Positions 1-6,111 of a stretch of DNA of 9,729 bases are shown here, in pieces; the stretch's first letter is position 1, and every line of letters starts with the position of its first letter. Origin of the DNA: Pseudomonadota bacterium (GTDB taxonomy: Bacteria > Desulfobacterota > Desulfobaccia > Desulfobaccales > 0-14-0-80-60-11); the NCBI GenBank assembly GCA_018897875.1, contig JAHIKF010000217.1:1-9729 (forward strand), given 5' to 3'. The position numbers were made by a program, and so were the translations under genes. The notes beneath the pieces are model-generated. The model had not been told where the DNA came from, did no database searches, and worked only from the letters and a program-made list of their open reading frames with translations.

Positions 1-84
1 ATACCGCGATTCCTGAGACCGACGAATCTCCTCTTGCAGGCCAGGGATTGCCATTGCCGCATCGGGAATGGTCAATGCTTTCAT
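1..84 (-). CDS. N-terminus of probable IS630-like transposase / winged-helix protein (partial)
   Basis: An ATG at 84 opens a leftward frame of 28 codons that is still open at the window edge. The peptide begins MKALTIPDAAMAIPGLQ and ends EEIRRSQESRY. The ending resembles the start of IS630-family or winged-helix transposase ORFs, whose N-terminus often runs into an SRYDxRLx helix-turn-helix segment. That match is from memory and rests on few residues. There is no Shine-Dalgarno sequence before the ATG, but a consensus -10 box lies immediately upstream, so a leaderless transcript is possible. The AT-rich DNA at 85-170 may be the non-coding end of the same element, although I could not define a terminal inverted repeat. 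If this is a transposase, the element would extend left of the window. A small unrelated DNA-binding protein remains possible. Confidence 0.45.
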   Translation of the reverse strand, partial: MKALTIPDAAMAIPGLQEEIRRSQESRY

Positions 85-90
85 GCATAA

Positions 91-120
91 ATTATATAAT
101 CTGCCGCTAATTATGTCCAA
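91..120 (-). promoter_or_regulatory. Sigma-70-like promoter for the leftward partial gene
   Basis: Read on the minus strand, TTGGAC (120-115) is followed by an 18-bp spacer and a perfect TATAAT (96-91). Only six bases separate TATAAT from the ATG at 84, so the predicted transcription start falls on or next to the start codon. This fits the missing ribosome-binding site of the gene. The surrounding AT richness raises the odds of a chance match. Confidence 0.4.
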
Positions 121-233
121 TTATTTATGACGCTACGTATAAAATAAATACAAGAAATTAAGTCAAGCCTGGGGATTGCCCGATACCGCGCCTCTATTCC
201 GGCCCCCGGGTATTCCCCCATTGCAGGGCAGCT

Positions 234-1139
234 ATGCTCCCGAGGTCGAAAACCGCTCTCCTCTCATTGGGCTTAGGGCTCACCTTGCTGGTGGCGGCCT
301 GCGCTTCGGCGCCCTATACCGGACGGCGCCAGCTCCTGTTGAGCTCCGAAGGCAGCGAGACCAAGATGGGCTACCAGGCCTTCCAGCAGATCAAGCATCA
401 ATACAAGCTCTCCCGAGACCCGGAGACCAACGCCCTGGTGACCAAGGTCGGCCGTCGCGTCGCCCACGCGGCCCAACGCCCGGATTACCACTGGGAGTTT
501 TTGGTCTTCGAAGGCAAGGAGGCCAACGCCTTCTGTCTGCCCGGGGGCAAGGTCGGCATCTTCACCGGCATCCTGAAGTACACCAAAGACGAGCCCGGCA
601 TGGCCACGGTGATCTCCCACGAAGTGGCCCACGCCCTGGCCCGCCATGCCGGCGAGCGCCTGAGCCAATCCATGCTGGCCCAGGCCGGGGGCCTGGGGCT
701 GGGGGTAGCGCTGGGCGGGATGGGCTCAGCCGCCAGCACGGCCATCATGCAAGGCTACAGCCTGGGCACCCAACTGGGCATTCTCCTGCCCTACAGCCGG
801 ACCCAGGAGTCCGAGGCGGACCACGTCGGCCTCATCCTCATGGCCAAGGCCGGGTACGACCCGGCCCAGGCCCTGGAGTTCTGGAAGCGCATGATGACCA
901 AAGACAAGAAGGGCGCCAAGCTGCCCGAGTTCATGTCCACCCACCCCAACGACGCCAGCCGCTTGAAAGAGTTGGAGGCCTTCCTGCCCGAAGCCCGGAA
1001 ATACTACGCCCCGGCCCATGCGGCCCCAAGCCCGCCCCCGCCCGGACCAGCCGCCGCAATCCGGCCCTCGTCAGCCCCCGCCGCCCCCGCCGCCCCCGCC
1101 GCCCCGGTGGCCGGGCGCTGGATTCCTGCCCCCCGATAA
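234..1139 (+). CDS. M48-family zinc metalloprotease, probable lipoprotein (LoiP/BepA/Oma1-like)
   Basis: This 301-residue protein is a predicted envelope protease for quality control of periplasmic or outer-membrane proteins. Residues 1-22 form a lipoprotein signal peptide (Arg4/Lys6, hydrophobic core, VAAC lipobox) with the lipidated cysteine at Cys23. The next residue is Ala, not Asp, which by the E. coli Lol rule favours the outer membrane. The zinc site is HEVAH (129-133) with the third ligand Glu194 in ESEAD. The STHP motif at 235-238 matches the His-switch loop described for BepA. Residues 261-301 are a disordered Pro/Ala-rich tail, partly made by a 9-bp tandem repeat. There is no TPR domain as in BepA, so the layout is closer to LoiP. 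The start is chosen because the signal peptide begins there; the ribosome-binding site (GCAGGGCAG) is weak. The gene stands alone and converges on the DUF2007 gene. Confidence 0.9.
   Translation: MLPRSKTALLSLGLGLTLLVAACASAPYTGRRQLLLSSEGSETKMGYQAFQQIKHQYKLSRDPETNALVTKVGRRVAHAAQRPDYHWEFLVFEGKEANAFCLPGGKVGIFTGILKYTKDEPGMATVISHEVAHALARHAGERLSQSMLAQAGGLGLGVALGGMGSAASTAIMQGYSLGTQLGILLPYSRTQESEADHVGLILMAKAGYDPAQALEFWKRMMTKDKKGAKLPEFMSTHPNDASRLKELEAFLPEARKYYAPAHAAPSPPPPGPAAAIRPSSAPAAPAAPAAPVAGRWIPAPR
1074..1106 (+). repeat. In-frame 9-bp tandem repeat encoding (APA)n
   Basis: Three perfect copies of GCCCCCGCC at 1074-1100 are followed by a partial fourth copy. They start exactly on codon 281 of the M48 protease and encode Ala-Pro-Ala units. 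Copy-number change by slippage would alter tail length in steps of three residues without shifting the frame. Confidence 0.85.
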
Positions 1140-1175
1140 GCCTCGTCCCCGCCTGATGCCAGGTTGCTTTCAAAG

Positions 1176-1201
1176 GGTGGCACAGGCTTTCCAGCCTGTG
1201 C
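1176..1201. repeat. Dispersed hairpin repeat, CACAGGCT type
   Basis: GCACAGGCT (1180-1188), loop TTCC and AGCCTGTGC (1193-1201) form a 9-bp perfect stem. The 26 bases at 1176-1201 recur exactly, reverse-complemented, at 4605-4630, and nearly so at 9277-9299. The element lies just past the M48 stop and could also protect or end that transcript. Confidence 0.85.
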
Positions 1202-1246
1202 AGGTGCAGGCTAAAGCACCATGGCCTGTTTGGGGCCACCCCCAAT

Positions 1247-1302
1247 CATGAAATTCCTTGTAGGGGCGGTTCGCGAACCGCCCCTACGGGTGGACTTTCA
1301 TG
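1247..1302. repeat. 28-bp perfect palindrome of the GTAGGGGCG family, with flanking inverted repeats
   Basis: Positions 1260-1287 are a perfect palindrome with 14-bp arms: GTAGGGGCGGTTCG, then its complement ending CGCCCCTAC. It is bracketed by a second inverted repeat, CATGAAA at 1247-1253 and TTTCATG at 1296-1302. A nearly identical palindrome lacking three bases is at 9308-9332. It sits between two convergent genes (M48 stop at 1139, DUF2007 stop at 1365), so it may act as a bidirectional transcript end, although there is no U-tract. Confidence 0.85.
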
Positions 1303-1364
1303 GTAAAGCAAGGGGAACAGGGGCATCGCAGGTGCAGGATTAGGAGTGAAGGGAACAGAAAGAT

Positions 1365-1634
1365 TCAAGGTTCGACGACGAGGTCCCCCGCCTCGGCCAT
1401 GTCCGCCAGGATTTCCCTGGCCCGGGCCTCGTCCTCTTTGAACACCAGGAGGCGCACCCCCCGGATGAACTGGAGCATGGGATAAGTCCCGCCGGCGTCG
1501 TCGGCCATGACCATGGCCTCGACGCCCTCGGACTCCAACAGCCCCGCGGCCATCTCGGCCTCAATGCGGTTGGAAAAGGTTTCCAGAACTACGGCGTCGT
1601 CGAGATTCAAAGTTAGTCTCTCGTGCAGAAACAA
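1365..1634 (-). CDS. DUF2007 domain protein (putative signal-transducing protein family)
   Basis: This is a small acidic cytosolic protein of up to 89 residues. The core runs from VVLETFSNRIEAEMAAGLLES to the C-terminal end, and the pattern of a strand, an EAE..A..LLE..G helix and the GVRLLVF strand is typical of DUF2007 proteins. Pfam calls these putative signal transducers, with no proven reaction. The start is uncertain. The longest frame uses TTG at 1634 without a ribosome-binding site. A second in-frame TTG at 1610 has GAGAG seven bases upstream and would give 81 residues. The sequence turns AT-rich right at this N-terminus, so insertion of the neighbouring islet may have replaced the original start and promoter. 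The next gene upstream on the same strand is the P-loop ATPase. Confidence 0.7.
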   Translation of the reverse strand: MFLHERLTLNLDDAVVLETFSNRIEAEMAAGLLESEGVEAMVMADDAGGTYPMLQFIRGVRLLVFKEDEARAREILADMAEAGDLVVEP

Positions 1635-1675
1635 TAAAATATTTTGTGCAAATTATAAAGTTGCCTTTTATTGTT
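1630..1675 (-). other. 10-bp inverted repeat at the left edge of the AT-rich islet
   Basis: AACAATAAAA (1630-1639) and TTTTATTGTT (1666-1675) are perfectly complementary across a 26-base spacer. They lie just past the ATPase stop codon on its strand. The stem is all AT-rich, so this is a poor classical terminator. It may mark the islet boundary or simply reflect base composition. Confidence 0.35.
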
Positions 1676-1683
1676 GAACATGA

Positions 1684-3213
1684 CTAGAAGAGATTTCGAT
1701 TGCATGAAAAACATTTCGGCTCATTGCCATCAGGAATCAGATTTATATCCATGAGATTATCAGTATAACAATGAGGACATTCTACCCACCTATCCTTAAA
1801 AAATTCTTCAAGTGGTACTACCTCGTGAATTAGCCTTATCATTGCAGGGTCAGAAACATAGTAAAAGTTTAAAGGCCTACGAACACCAGCAACTGAGACT
1901 GTACCAAGCTGTGAAACAAGACCGCAATTTTGCCAATTTGTAACTTTATTACGGCTTGTATTTTCATGAGACGTTTTAAATATTGAACTTGCCAAATAGT
2001 TAATAGTAAATAATTCGCGGCCAGCACGTTTGAGGTCACGACAAACTTCTTCTCCATATAGTTCATTAGTAATTTCCTCGCAGAACAAAAGAATTCCTCT
2101 ATCAACTCCTGATTCGGTAATAAATTTAGAAGAAGAATTCATTTCAGCTTGAACAGCCATAATTTTTTCACAAATACGTATTACATTTCTCGGAGAATGA
2201 TTTGCAAACAAGCATATTGCCAAGTCTACGTCATACGAAGGTTTCTTTTCCAGGAGTTGAGCAAATTTAACGATTTTACCATCACTAAATGTCGATAGGC
2301 GCGCACTTAATACCTTTTGTAAATTCTCCCGACTCCAAGAGATAGAATGTTGAGAAATTCTATCTGGACGTGCATCAGCACGAAAGTAATCCAATATTTT
2401 GTCCCAAATAAATATCTTAAATCCATATCCATTAAGTCCTAAAAGTTCTAAGTCTCGAACGATTGGTTGAATGAGAAGGTAGGTTCTTTCTGGGCTTGTG
2501 CCCGTTTTTTCAGATTCATCAAGTTTATCAATTAAAATATATATAGAATGTAGGCCATGCATTTTGATAATTTCAAGAATAATTTCTAACTGATGTTTAT
2601 AAGAAGAACTTAATTTTTTCTCCTCTTGTTTTAGGTCCGGGAGGTCAATCTGATCAAGGCCATAGCTTTTTAATAGAATATTTATTAATGGTTCTAATAA
2701 TCCGATATTTTTAGACCAATAATCTCTTACGCGTTGAGGTATAGATTTTATACTCCGCATTACCTCCTGAAATTTCTCACCATTCATATCACCAAGATAT
2801 GAATGTATAAAAAAAGACAAAGTTAGTTTTTTACTTTTATCTAATTGTCGAATTAAATCTGGCGAATCTGCAAGGGAAGCCAAATATGTTATTAGTATTC
2901 TCACTATAATATTACGCAAATGATAAGGTAATCCTATATCTTTCAAATTTTGTCCTACCCCAAATTCAAATCTATCATATGTGACAGCAAGTACTTTATT
3001 AGATAATGCCCAGGCCTCTACCATACGCCTTTGGGCAGTCTTACCTCCTCCTCTTGGGGCCAAGACAACGGTTGCATTTGGATTTTTAGAATCACCCGTG
3101 ACGGCATCAAAAAAAGGAGGTGGAATATAATAATCAGCCAAATGTGGTTCTTCATCAGCATTTGTGTGCGCAAAAGGGTGACTTTTAAATCCCAAGTTTT
3201 CAAAAAAGGCCAT
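1684..3213 (-). CDS. P-loop ATPase, Sll1717-like, with C-terminal zinc ribbon; AT-rich acquired gene
   Basis: This is a 509-residue cytosolic NTPase with no signal peptide. Residues 1-35 hold an FGFKSHPFAHTNADEEPHL-type start. Walker A is APRGGGKT (52-59; Lys58, Thr59) and Walker B is YILIDKLDE (225-233; Asp229, Asp232-Glu233). An SPRN segment at 340-343 followed by a helix resembles a sensor-2 arginine region, and residues 395-460 could be a winged-helix part. The end is a zinc ribbon: CPHC at 479-482 and CFSC at 501-504. Overall it matches what I recall as the 'P-loop ATPase, Sll1717 family', whose function is not established. The ATG is preceded by a clear GGAGG. Base composition (about one fifth to one third G+C in sampled lines) and codon use (ATA, TTA, AAT) are unlike every neighbour, so recent transfer is likely. 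A defence or signalling role is inference only. Confidence 0.75.
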   Translation of the reverse strand: MAFFENLGFKSHPFAHTNADEEPHLADYYIPPPFFDAVTGDSKNPNATVVLAPRGGGKTAQRRMVEAWALSNKVLAVTYDRFEFGVGQNLKDIGLPYHLRNIIVRILITYLASLADSPDLIRQLDKSKKLTLSFFIHSYLGDMNGEKFQEVMRSIKSIPQRVRDYWSKNIGLLEPLINILLKSYGLDQIDLPDLKQEEKKLSSSYKHQLEIILEIIKMHGLHSIYILIDKLDESEKTGTSPERTYLLIQPIVRDLELLGLNGYGFKIFIWDKILDYFRADARPDRISQHSISWSRENLQKVLSARLSTFSDGKIVKFAQLLEKKPSYDVDLAICLFANHSPRNVIRICEKIMAVQAEMNSSSKFITESGVDRGILLFCEEITNELYGEEVCRDLKRAGRELFTINYLASSIFKTSHENTSRNKVTNWQNCGLVSQLGTVSVAGVRRPLNFYYVSDPAMIRLIHEVVPLEEFFKDRWVECPHCYTDNLMDINLIPDGNEPKCFSCNRNLF

Positions 3214-3260
3214 AGCCCCTCCGAAATAAAATATTAATTATTAATCGGTACTTAAACTAA

Positions 3261-4397
3261 TCACACCTCCGGAAAGATCACCAAATTATCCCGGTGGATG
3301 ACCTCGTCGTAGGCCTTATGGCCCAGGGATTGGGCGATTTCTTGCGATTGGCGGCCCTTGATCTGGCCGATCTCCCTCGCCGAGTAGTTGGTGAGGCCCA
3401 CCGCGAAGGGTTTGCCCTCGGAGTCCATGAGGTGGACCGCGTCGCCCTTGCGAAAACCCCCGAAGACCTCCAGGATGCCGGCGGGCAGCAGGCTTTTGTG
3501 GCCGTGCACCAGGGCGTTTCGGGCCCCGGGGTCCACCAGGAGGGCCCCCTTGGGGGTGACGTTGTAGGCCAGCCAGTACTTGCGGCTGGTGAGTTTCTGG
3601 TCCTGGGGCAAAAACAGGGTGCCCACCTCTTGGCCGGAAAAAATTTTCTCCAGGATTCCGGGGGTCAGGCCGTTGGCGATGAGGGTGGGGAGGCCAGCGG
3701 CCCCGGCCTTTTTGGCGGCTTGGAGTTTGCTCACCATACCGCCCCGGCCCAGGGCGCCGGGCCGATGGCCCGCGGCGCGCTCGATGTCGGCGTTGATGGA
3801 CTCCACCTGGTGCAGCAGGCGGGCGTCGGCATGTTCCCGGGGGTCTTTATCGAAGAGGCCGTCGGTGTCGGTGAGGAGCACCAGGAGGTCGGCGCCCGCC
3901 AGGTTGCAGATCAGGGCGGCCAGGTTGTCGTTGTCCCCGAACTTCAGCTCGTCGGTGGCCACGGTGTCGTTTTCATTGATGATGGGCACCACCTGCCAGC
4001 CGAGCAGGGTGAACAGGGTGTTCCGGGCGTTCAGGAAGCGGGGCCGGGATTCCAGGTCGTCGTGGGTTAAGAGAATCTGGGCCACCTTGAGGCCGACCTC
4101 GGCAAAGGCTAACTCGTAGGTGTGCATCATGACGCTCTGGCCCGCGGCGGCCACGGCCTGGGCCTGGGGGATGCCCGCGGGACGGGACGCAAACCCCAGC
4201 TTGCGGCAGCCGGCCGCGATGGCCCCGGACGAGACCAGGATGAATTCCCGGTCCGCGGAGCTGAGGCGCCCGATCTCCCCCACCAGGCGCTGGATCAGGG
4301 GCTGGTTGAGGCCGTCGGCCGCGGTCAAGACCGCGCTCCCCAGCTTGAGGACGACCCGCTTGGCTTTAGTCAGGTATTGCTGTCGTAAGGAATCCAC
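3261..4397 (-). CDS. proB: Glutamate 5-kinase with C-terminal PUA domain
   Basis: This cytosolic enzyme of 378 residues phosphorylates L-glutamate to gamma-glutamyl phosphate, the first step of proline synthesis. The amino-acid-kinase domain shows KLGS (18-21), SSGAIAAG (56-63), INENDTV (140-146), FGDNDNLAA (153-161), LTDTDGLFDKDP (175-186) and GRGGMVSKLQAA (217-228). A PUA domain covers roughly 280-370. Length and motif order are those of full-length ProB, which is normally feedback-inhibited by proline. Translation starts at GTG (4397), with GAGAGG about ten bases upstream. It follows obgE on the same strand, a common arrangement, but across a repeat-filled 398-bp gap. proA is not downstream; the AT-rich ATPase gene begins 47 bp after the stop instead. 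Confidence 0.97.
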   Translation of the reverse strand: MDSLRQQYLTKAKRVVLKLGSAVLTAADGLNQPLIQRLVGEIGRLSSADREFILVSSGAIAAGCRKLGFASRPAGIPQAQAVAAAGQSVMMHTYELAFAEVGLKVAQILLTHDDLESRPRFLNARNTLFTLLGWQVVPIINENDTVATDELKFGDNDNLAALICNLAGADLLVLLTDTDGLFDKDPREHADARLLHQVESINADIERAAGHRPGALGRGGMVSKLQAAKKAGAAGLPTLIANGLTPGILEKIFSGQEVGTLFLPQDQKLTSRKYWLAYNVTPKGALLVDPGARNALVHGHKSLLPAGILEVFGGFRKGDAVHLMDSEGKPFAVGLTNYSAREIGQIKGRQSQEIAQSLGHKAYDEVIHRDNLVIFPEV

Positions 4398-4476
4398 GGC
4401 CAGAGCGCCTCTCGTCGTGTCTCACACCTCATAGGCCAAATAATGAGACCACGTTTCTCAAAGGCTGCGGTCAAGT

Positions 4477-4495
4477 CCCCCTTTTCTAAAGGGGG
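4477..4495. repeat. CCCCCTTT hairpin repeat
   Basis: CCCCCTTT (4477-4484), loop TCT and AAAGGGGG (4488-4495) form an 8-bp perfect stem. It is the first of several unrelated hairpins packed into the obgE-proB gap. It resembles dispersed CCCCCTTT..AAAGGGGG elements that I recall from other genomes. On the minus strand it lies upstream of proB and could affect the obgE-proB transcript. Confidence 0.7.
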
Positions 4496-4531
4496 GAATA
4501 TCATCTCGGGCTGACGGGTTAGAGCAGTTCC

Positions 4532-4650
4532 TCATGGGCCTTTGACCCACCCGCAAAGCATGAAAAGGTTGGTGGGGCGGGCCTCCGCGCCCGCCAGGAG
4601 GTCCGCACAGGCTGGAAAGCCTGTGCCACCGGAAGAACTTTTCGGAATAG
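4532..4650. repeat. Modular repeat unit A: head, two hairpins, tail
   Basis: The head (4532-4567) starts TCATGGGCCTTT, contains an imperfect GGGCC/GACCC hairpin and ends CATGAAAAG. The cargo is a GGCGGGC/GCCCGCC stem (4576-4582 and 4589-4595) followed by the CACAGGCT hairpin (4605-4626). The 26 bases at 4605-4630 are an exact inverted copy of 1176-1201. The tail (4632-4650) contains ACTTTTCGGAA. GAAAAG at the end of the head and CTTTTC in the tail are complementary and bracket the cargo. No coding signal is seen. Confidence 0.8.
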
Positions 4651-4654
4651 TCAT

Positions 4655-4774
4655 TCATGGGCCTTTGGCCCACCTGTAAATCATGAAAAGTCAGGTAGGG
4701 CGGGCGTCCTCGCCCGCCACGCAACTGGATTGATGGTGCGTAGGACGCACCCTACGAAAGACTTTTCGGAACAG
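4655..4774. repeat. Modular repeat unit B: head, two different hairpins, tail
   Basis: This is a direct copy of the neighbouring unit. The head (4655-4690) matches at 32 of 36 positions and includes a perfect TGGGCC/GGCCCA hairpin (4658-4672). The tail (4756-4774) matches at 16 of 19. The cargo differs: an 8-bp GGCGGGCG/CGCCCGCC stem (4699-4718) and a GGTGCGT/ACGCACC stem (4735-4751) ending in CCCTAC. Frame and length (119 against 120 bases) are kept while the hairpins change. The unit ends 21 bases from the obgE stop. Confidence 0.8.
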
Positions 4775-4795
4775 AGTTTAAATATACTCAATTTA

Positions 4796-5806
4796 TTAAG
4801 CTGTTACGCTAAATTCTTTCCAGATGGCCTGCCGCAAAGGCGCGAGCCCGGCACCGGCCTGGGCGGAGACGGCGAACACCCGCCACCCGGCCTGTTCATA
4901 AGCCAGGACAATCTCGTCCCGGGGAAAGTCCGGGGTCAGGGCATCAATCTTATTTAACGCCACCAGGCGTGGTTTGTCCAGCAAAGAGGGGTCAAAATTG
5001 CGCATTTCTTCTTCCAGCATGGCCAGCGGCGCCAGGGGCGCGGCCGGATCAATGGCGCTTACGTCGATGACCTGGATCAGGAGCCGGGTGCGCTGCAGGT
5101 GCCGGAGGAATTGGTGCCCCAGACCCTTGCCCAGGTGGGCCCCTTCGATGAGTCCGGGGATTTCCGCCACGATCAGGGGCTCGTGATCGGCCTCCGGCCC
5201 CATGACCCCCAGCTGGGGACTCAGGGTGGTGAAGGGAAAGGCGCCGACCCGGGCCTTGGATGCGGTGAGAGCCTTGAGCAGGGTGGTTTTGCCGGCATTG
5301 GGGGCCCCCATCAGGCCCACGTCGGCCAGGATCTGGAGTTCCAGGTGAATGCGGCGTTCCCGGCCCGGCTCGCCGGGTTGGCAGAAGCGGGGGGAGCGCA
5401 TCCGGGAGGAGGTGAAGTGGGCGTTGCCCTTGCCGCCCCGGCCGCCCTTGGCCAGGACCAGGCGTTCCCCGGGGGTCATGAGGTCTTTAAGGAGCCTGCC
5501 GCTGTCGGCGTCAAAGACCCGGGTGCCCGAGGGCACCGGAACGATCACCGAGGCGCCGTTTTTGCCGTGCCGGTCCTGCTTCTGGCCGCGGCGGCCGTTT
5601 TCCGCCAGCAGGACGCGCCGGCGCTTGAAAAGACTTAAGGTGCGAAGGGAAGAGGAGACTTCGAGGATGACATCGCCGCCGGCTCCGCCATTACCGCCGT
5701 CGGGTCGGCCCGAGGGCTGGAAGCGGGCCCGGAGGAAGCTGACACAGCCCGGGCCGCCGTTGCCGGCCCGGACCATGATATCGACCTCATCGGGAAAGGA
5801 CTTCAA
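4796..5806 (-). CDS. obgE: Obg-family GTPase (50S assembly / stress GTPase)
   Basis: This 336-residue GTPase binds the 50S ribosomal subunit and couples GTP state to ribosome maturation. The glycine-rich Obg fold spans about 1-157 (GNGGPGCVSF, PDGGNGGAGGDV, KGGRGGKGNAHF). The GTPase domain follows: G1 GAPNAGKTT (167-175, Lys173), switch I FTTLSPQLG (192-200), G3 EIPG (215-218), G4 NKID (285-288) and G5 SAQ (314-316). Residue 215 is Glu (GAA), whereas the family almost always has Asp in the DxPG motif. The C-terminal OCT domain is absent, which is common. The start is TTG at 5806, inside the rpmA stop (TTGA overlap), so translation is probably coupled; the next in-frame ATG is residue 11 and would cut the Obg fold. 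It lies in the rplU-rpmA-obgE operon. Confidence 0.95.
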   Translation of the reverse strand: MKSFPDEVDIMVRAGNGGPGCVSFLRARFQPSGRPDGGNGGAGGDVILEVSSSLRTLSLFKRRRVLLAENGRRGQKQDRHGKNGASVIVPVPSGTRVFDADSGRLLKDLMTPGERLVLAKGGRGGKGNAHFTSSRMRSPRFCQPGEPGRERRIHLELQILADVGLMGAPNAGKTTLLKALTASKARVGAFPFTTLSPQLGVMGPEADHEPLIVAEIPGLIEGAHLGKGLGHQFLRHLQRTRLLIQVIDVSAIDPAAPLAPLAMLEEEMRNFDPSLLDKPRLVALNKIDALTPDFPRDEIVLAYEQAGWRVFAVSAQAGAGLAPLRQAIWKEFSVTA

Positions 5807-6060
5807 GTGGTTGGAAGGACGCTGACCCGCTTACGATCTTTGCCAAAGGCCTCGTATTTCACCACCCCGTCGATTTTGGTAAACAGGGTGAAGTCACGGC
5901 CCATACCCACGTTGGTCCCCGGGTGGATGCGGGTGCCCACCTGACGTACCAGGATGGTGCCCGCCTTCACGGTCTGCCCGGCGAACTTTTTCACCCCGCG
6001 GCGTTTTCCGGCGCTATCCCGGCCGTTGCGTGAGCTGCCGCCAGCTTTTTTGTGTGCCAT
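5803..6060 (-). CDS. rpmA: 50S ribosomal protein bL27
   Basis: This 85-residue basic protein sits near the peptidyl-transferase centre of the 50S subunit. It has the classic start MAHKKAGGSSRNGRDS, then KRRGVKKFAGQTVKAG, the GTRIHPGTNVGMGRD stretch and the FTKIDGVVKYE strand. The N-terminus is the short Gram-negative form, with no cleavable extension before the AHKK. The ATG is preceded by GGGGA seven bases upstream. The stop codon overlaps the obgE TTG start by three bases. It lies downstream of rplU across an 80-bp gap that holds a palindromic repeat. Confidence 0.98.
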   Translation of the reverse strand: MAHKKAGGSSRNGRDSAGKRRGVKKFAGQTVKAGTILVRQVGTRIHPGTNVGMGRDFTLFTKIDGVVKYEAFGKDRKRVSVLPTT

Positions 6061-6111
6061 GGTATATTCCCCAATCTTCCCCTAAATTTCTTCTGGGGGT
6101 AAATTTCGCAA

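Noticed and set aside
111..150. AT-rich imperfect palindrome as an IS terminal repeat or M48 operator
   Set aside because: The arms match only loosely and the region is so AT-rich that such pairing is expected by chance.
176..1156. 326-codon plus-strand frame overlapping the M48 gene
   Set aside because: The M48 frame has a lipobox, HEVAH, ESEAD and STHP. The other frame is a low-complexity Arg/Pro/Gly shadow.
1365..3213. DUF2007 gene plus ATPase as a two-gene system
   Set aside because: The DUF2007 gene has host-like GC-rich composition while the ATPase is AT-rich, so they appear to have different origins. Adjacency alone is not enough.
3294..4119. Two long plus-strand frames opposite proB
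   Set aside because: proB is unmistakable on the minus strand, and these frames are Gly/Val- or Arg/Ser-rich shadows without motifs.
4458..4774. Possible CRISPR or small ORF (88 codons, minus strand) in the obgE-proB gap
   Set aside because: There are only two units, they lack short unique spacers of constant form, and the repeats are hairpin modules. The open frame runs through those repeats and has no family resemblance.
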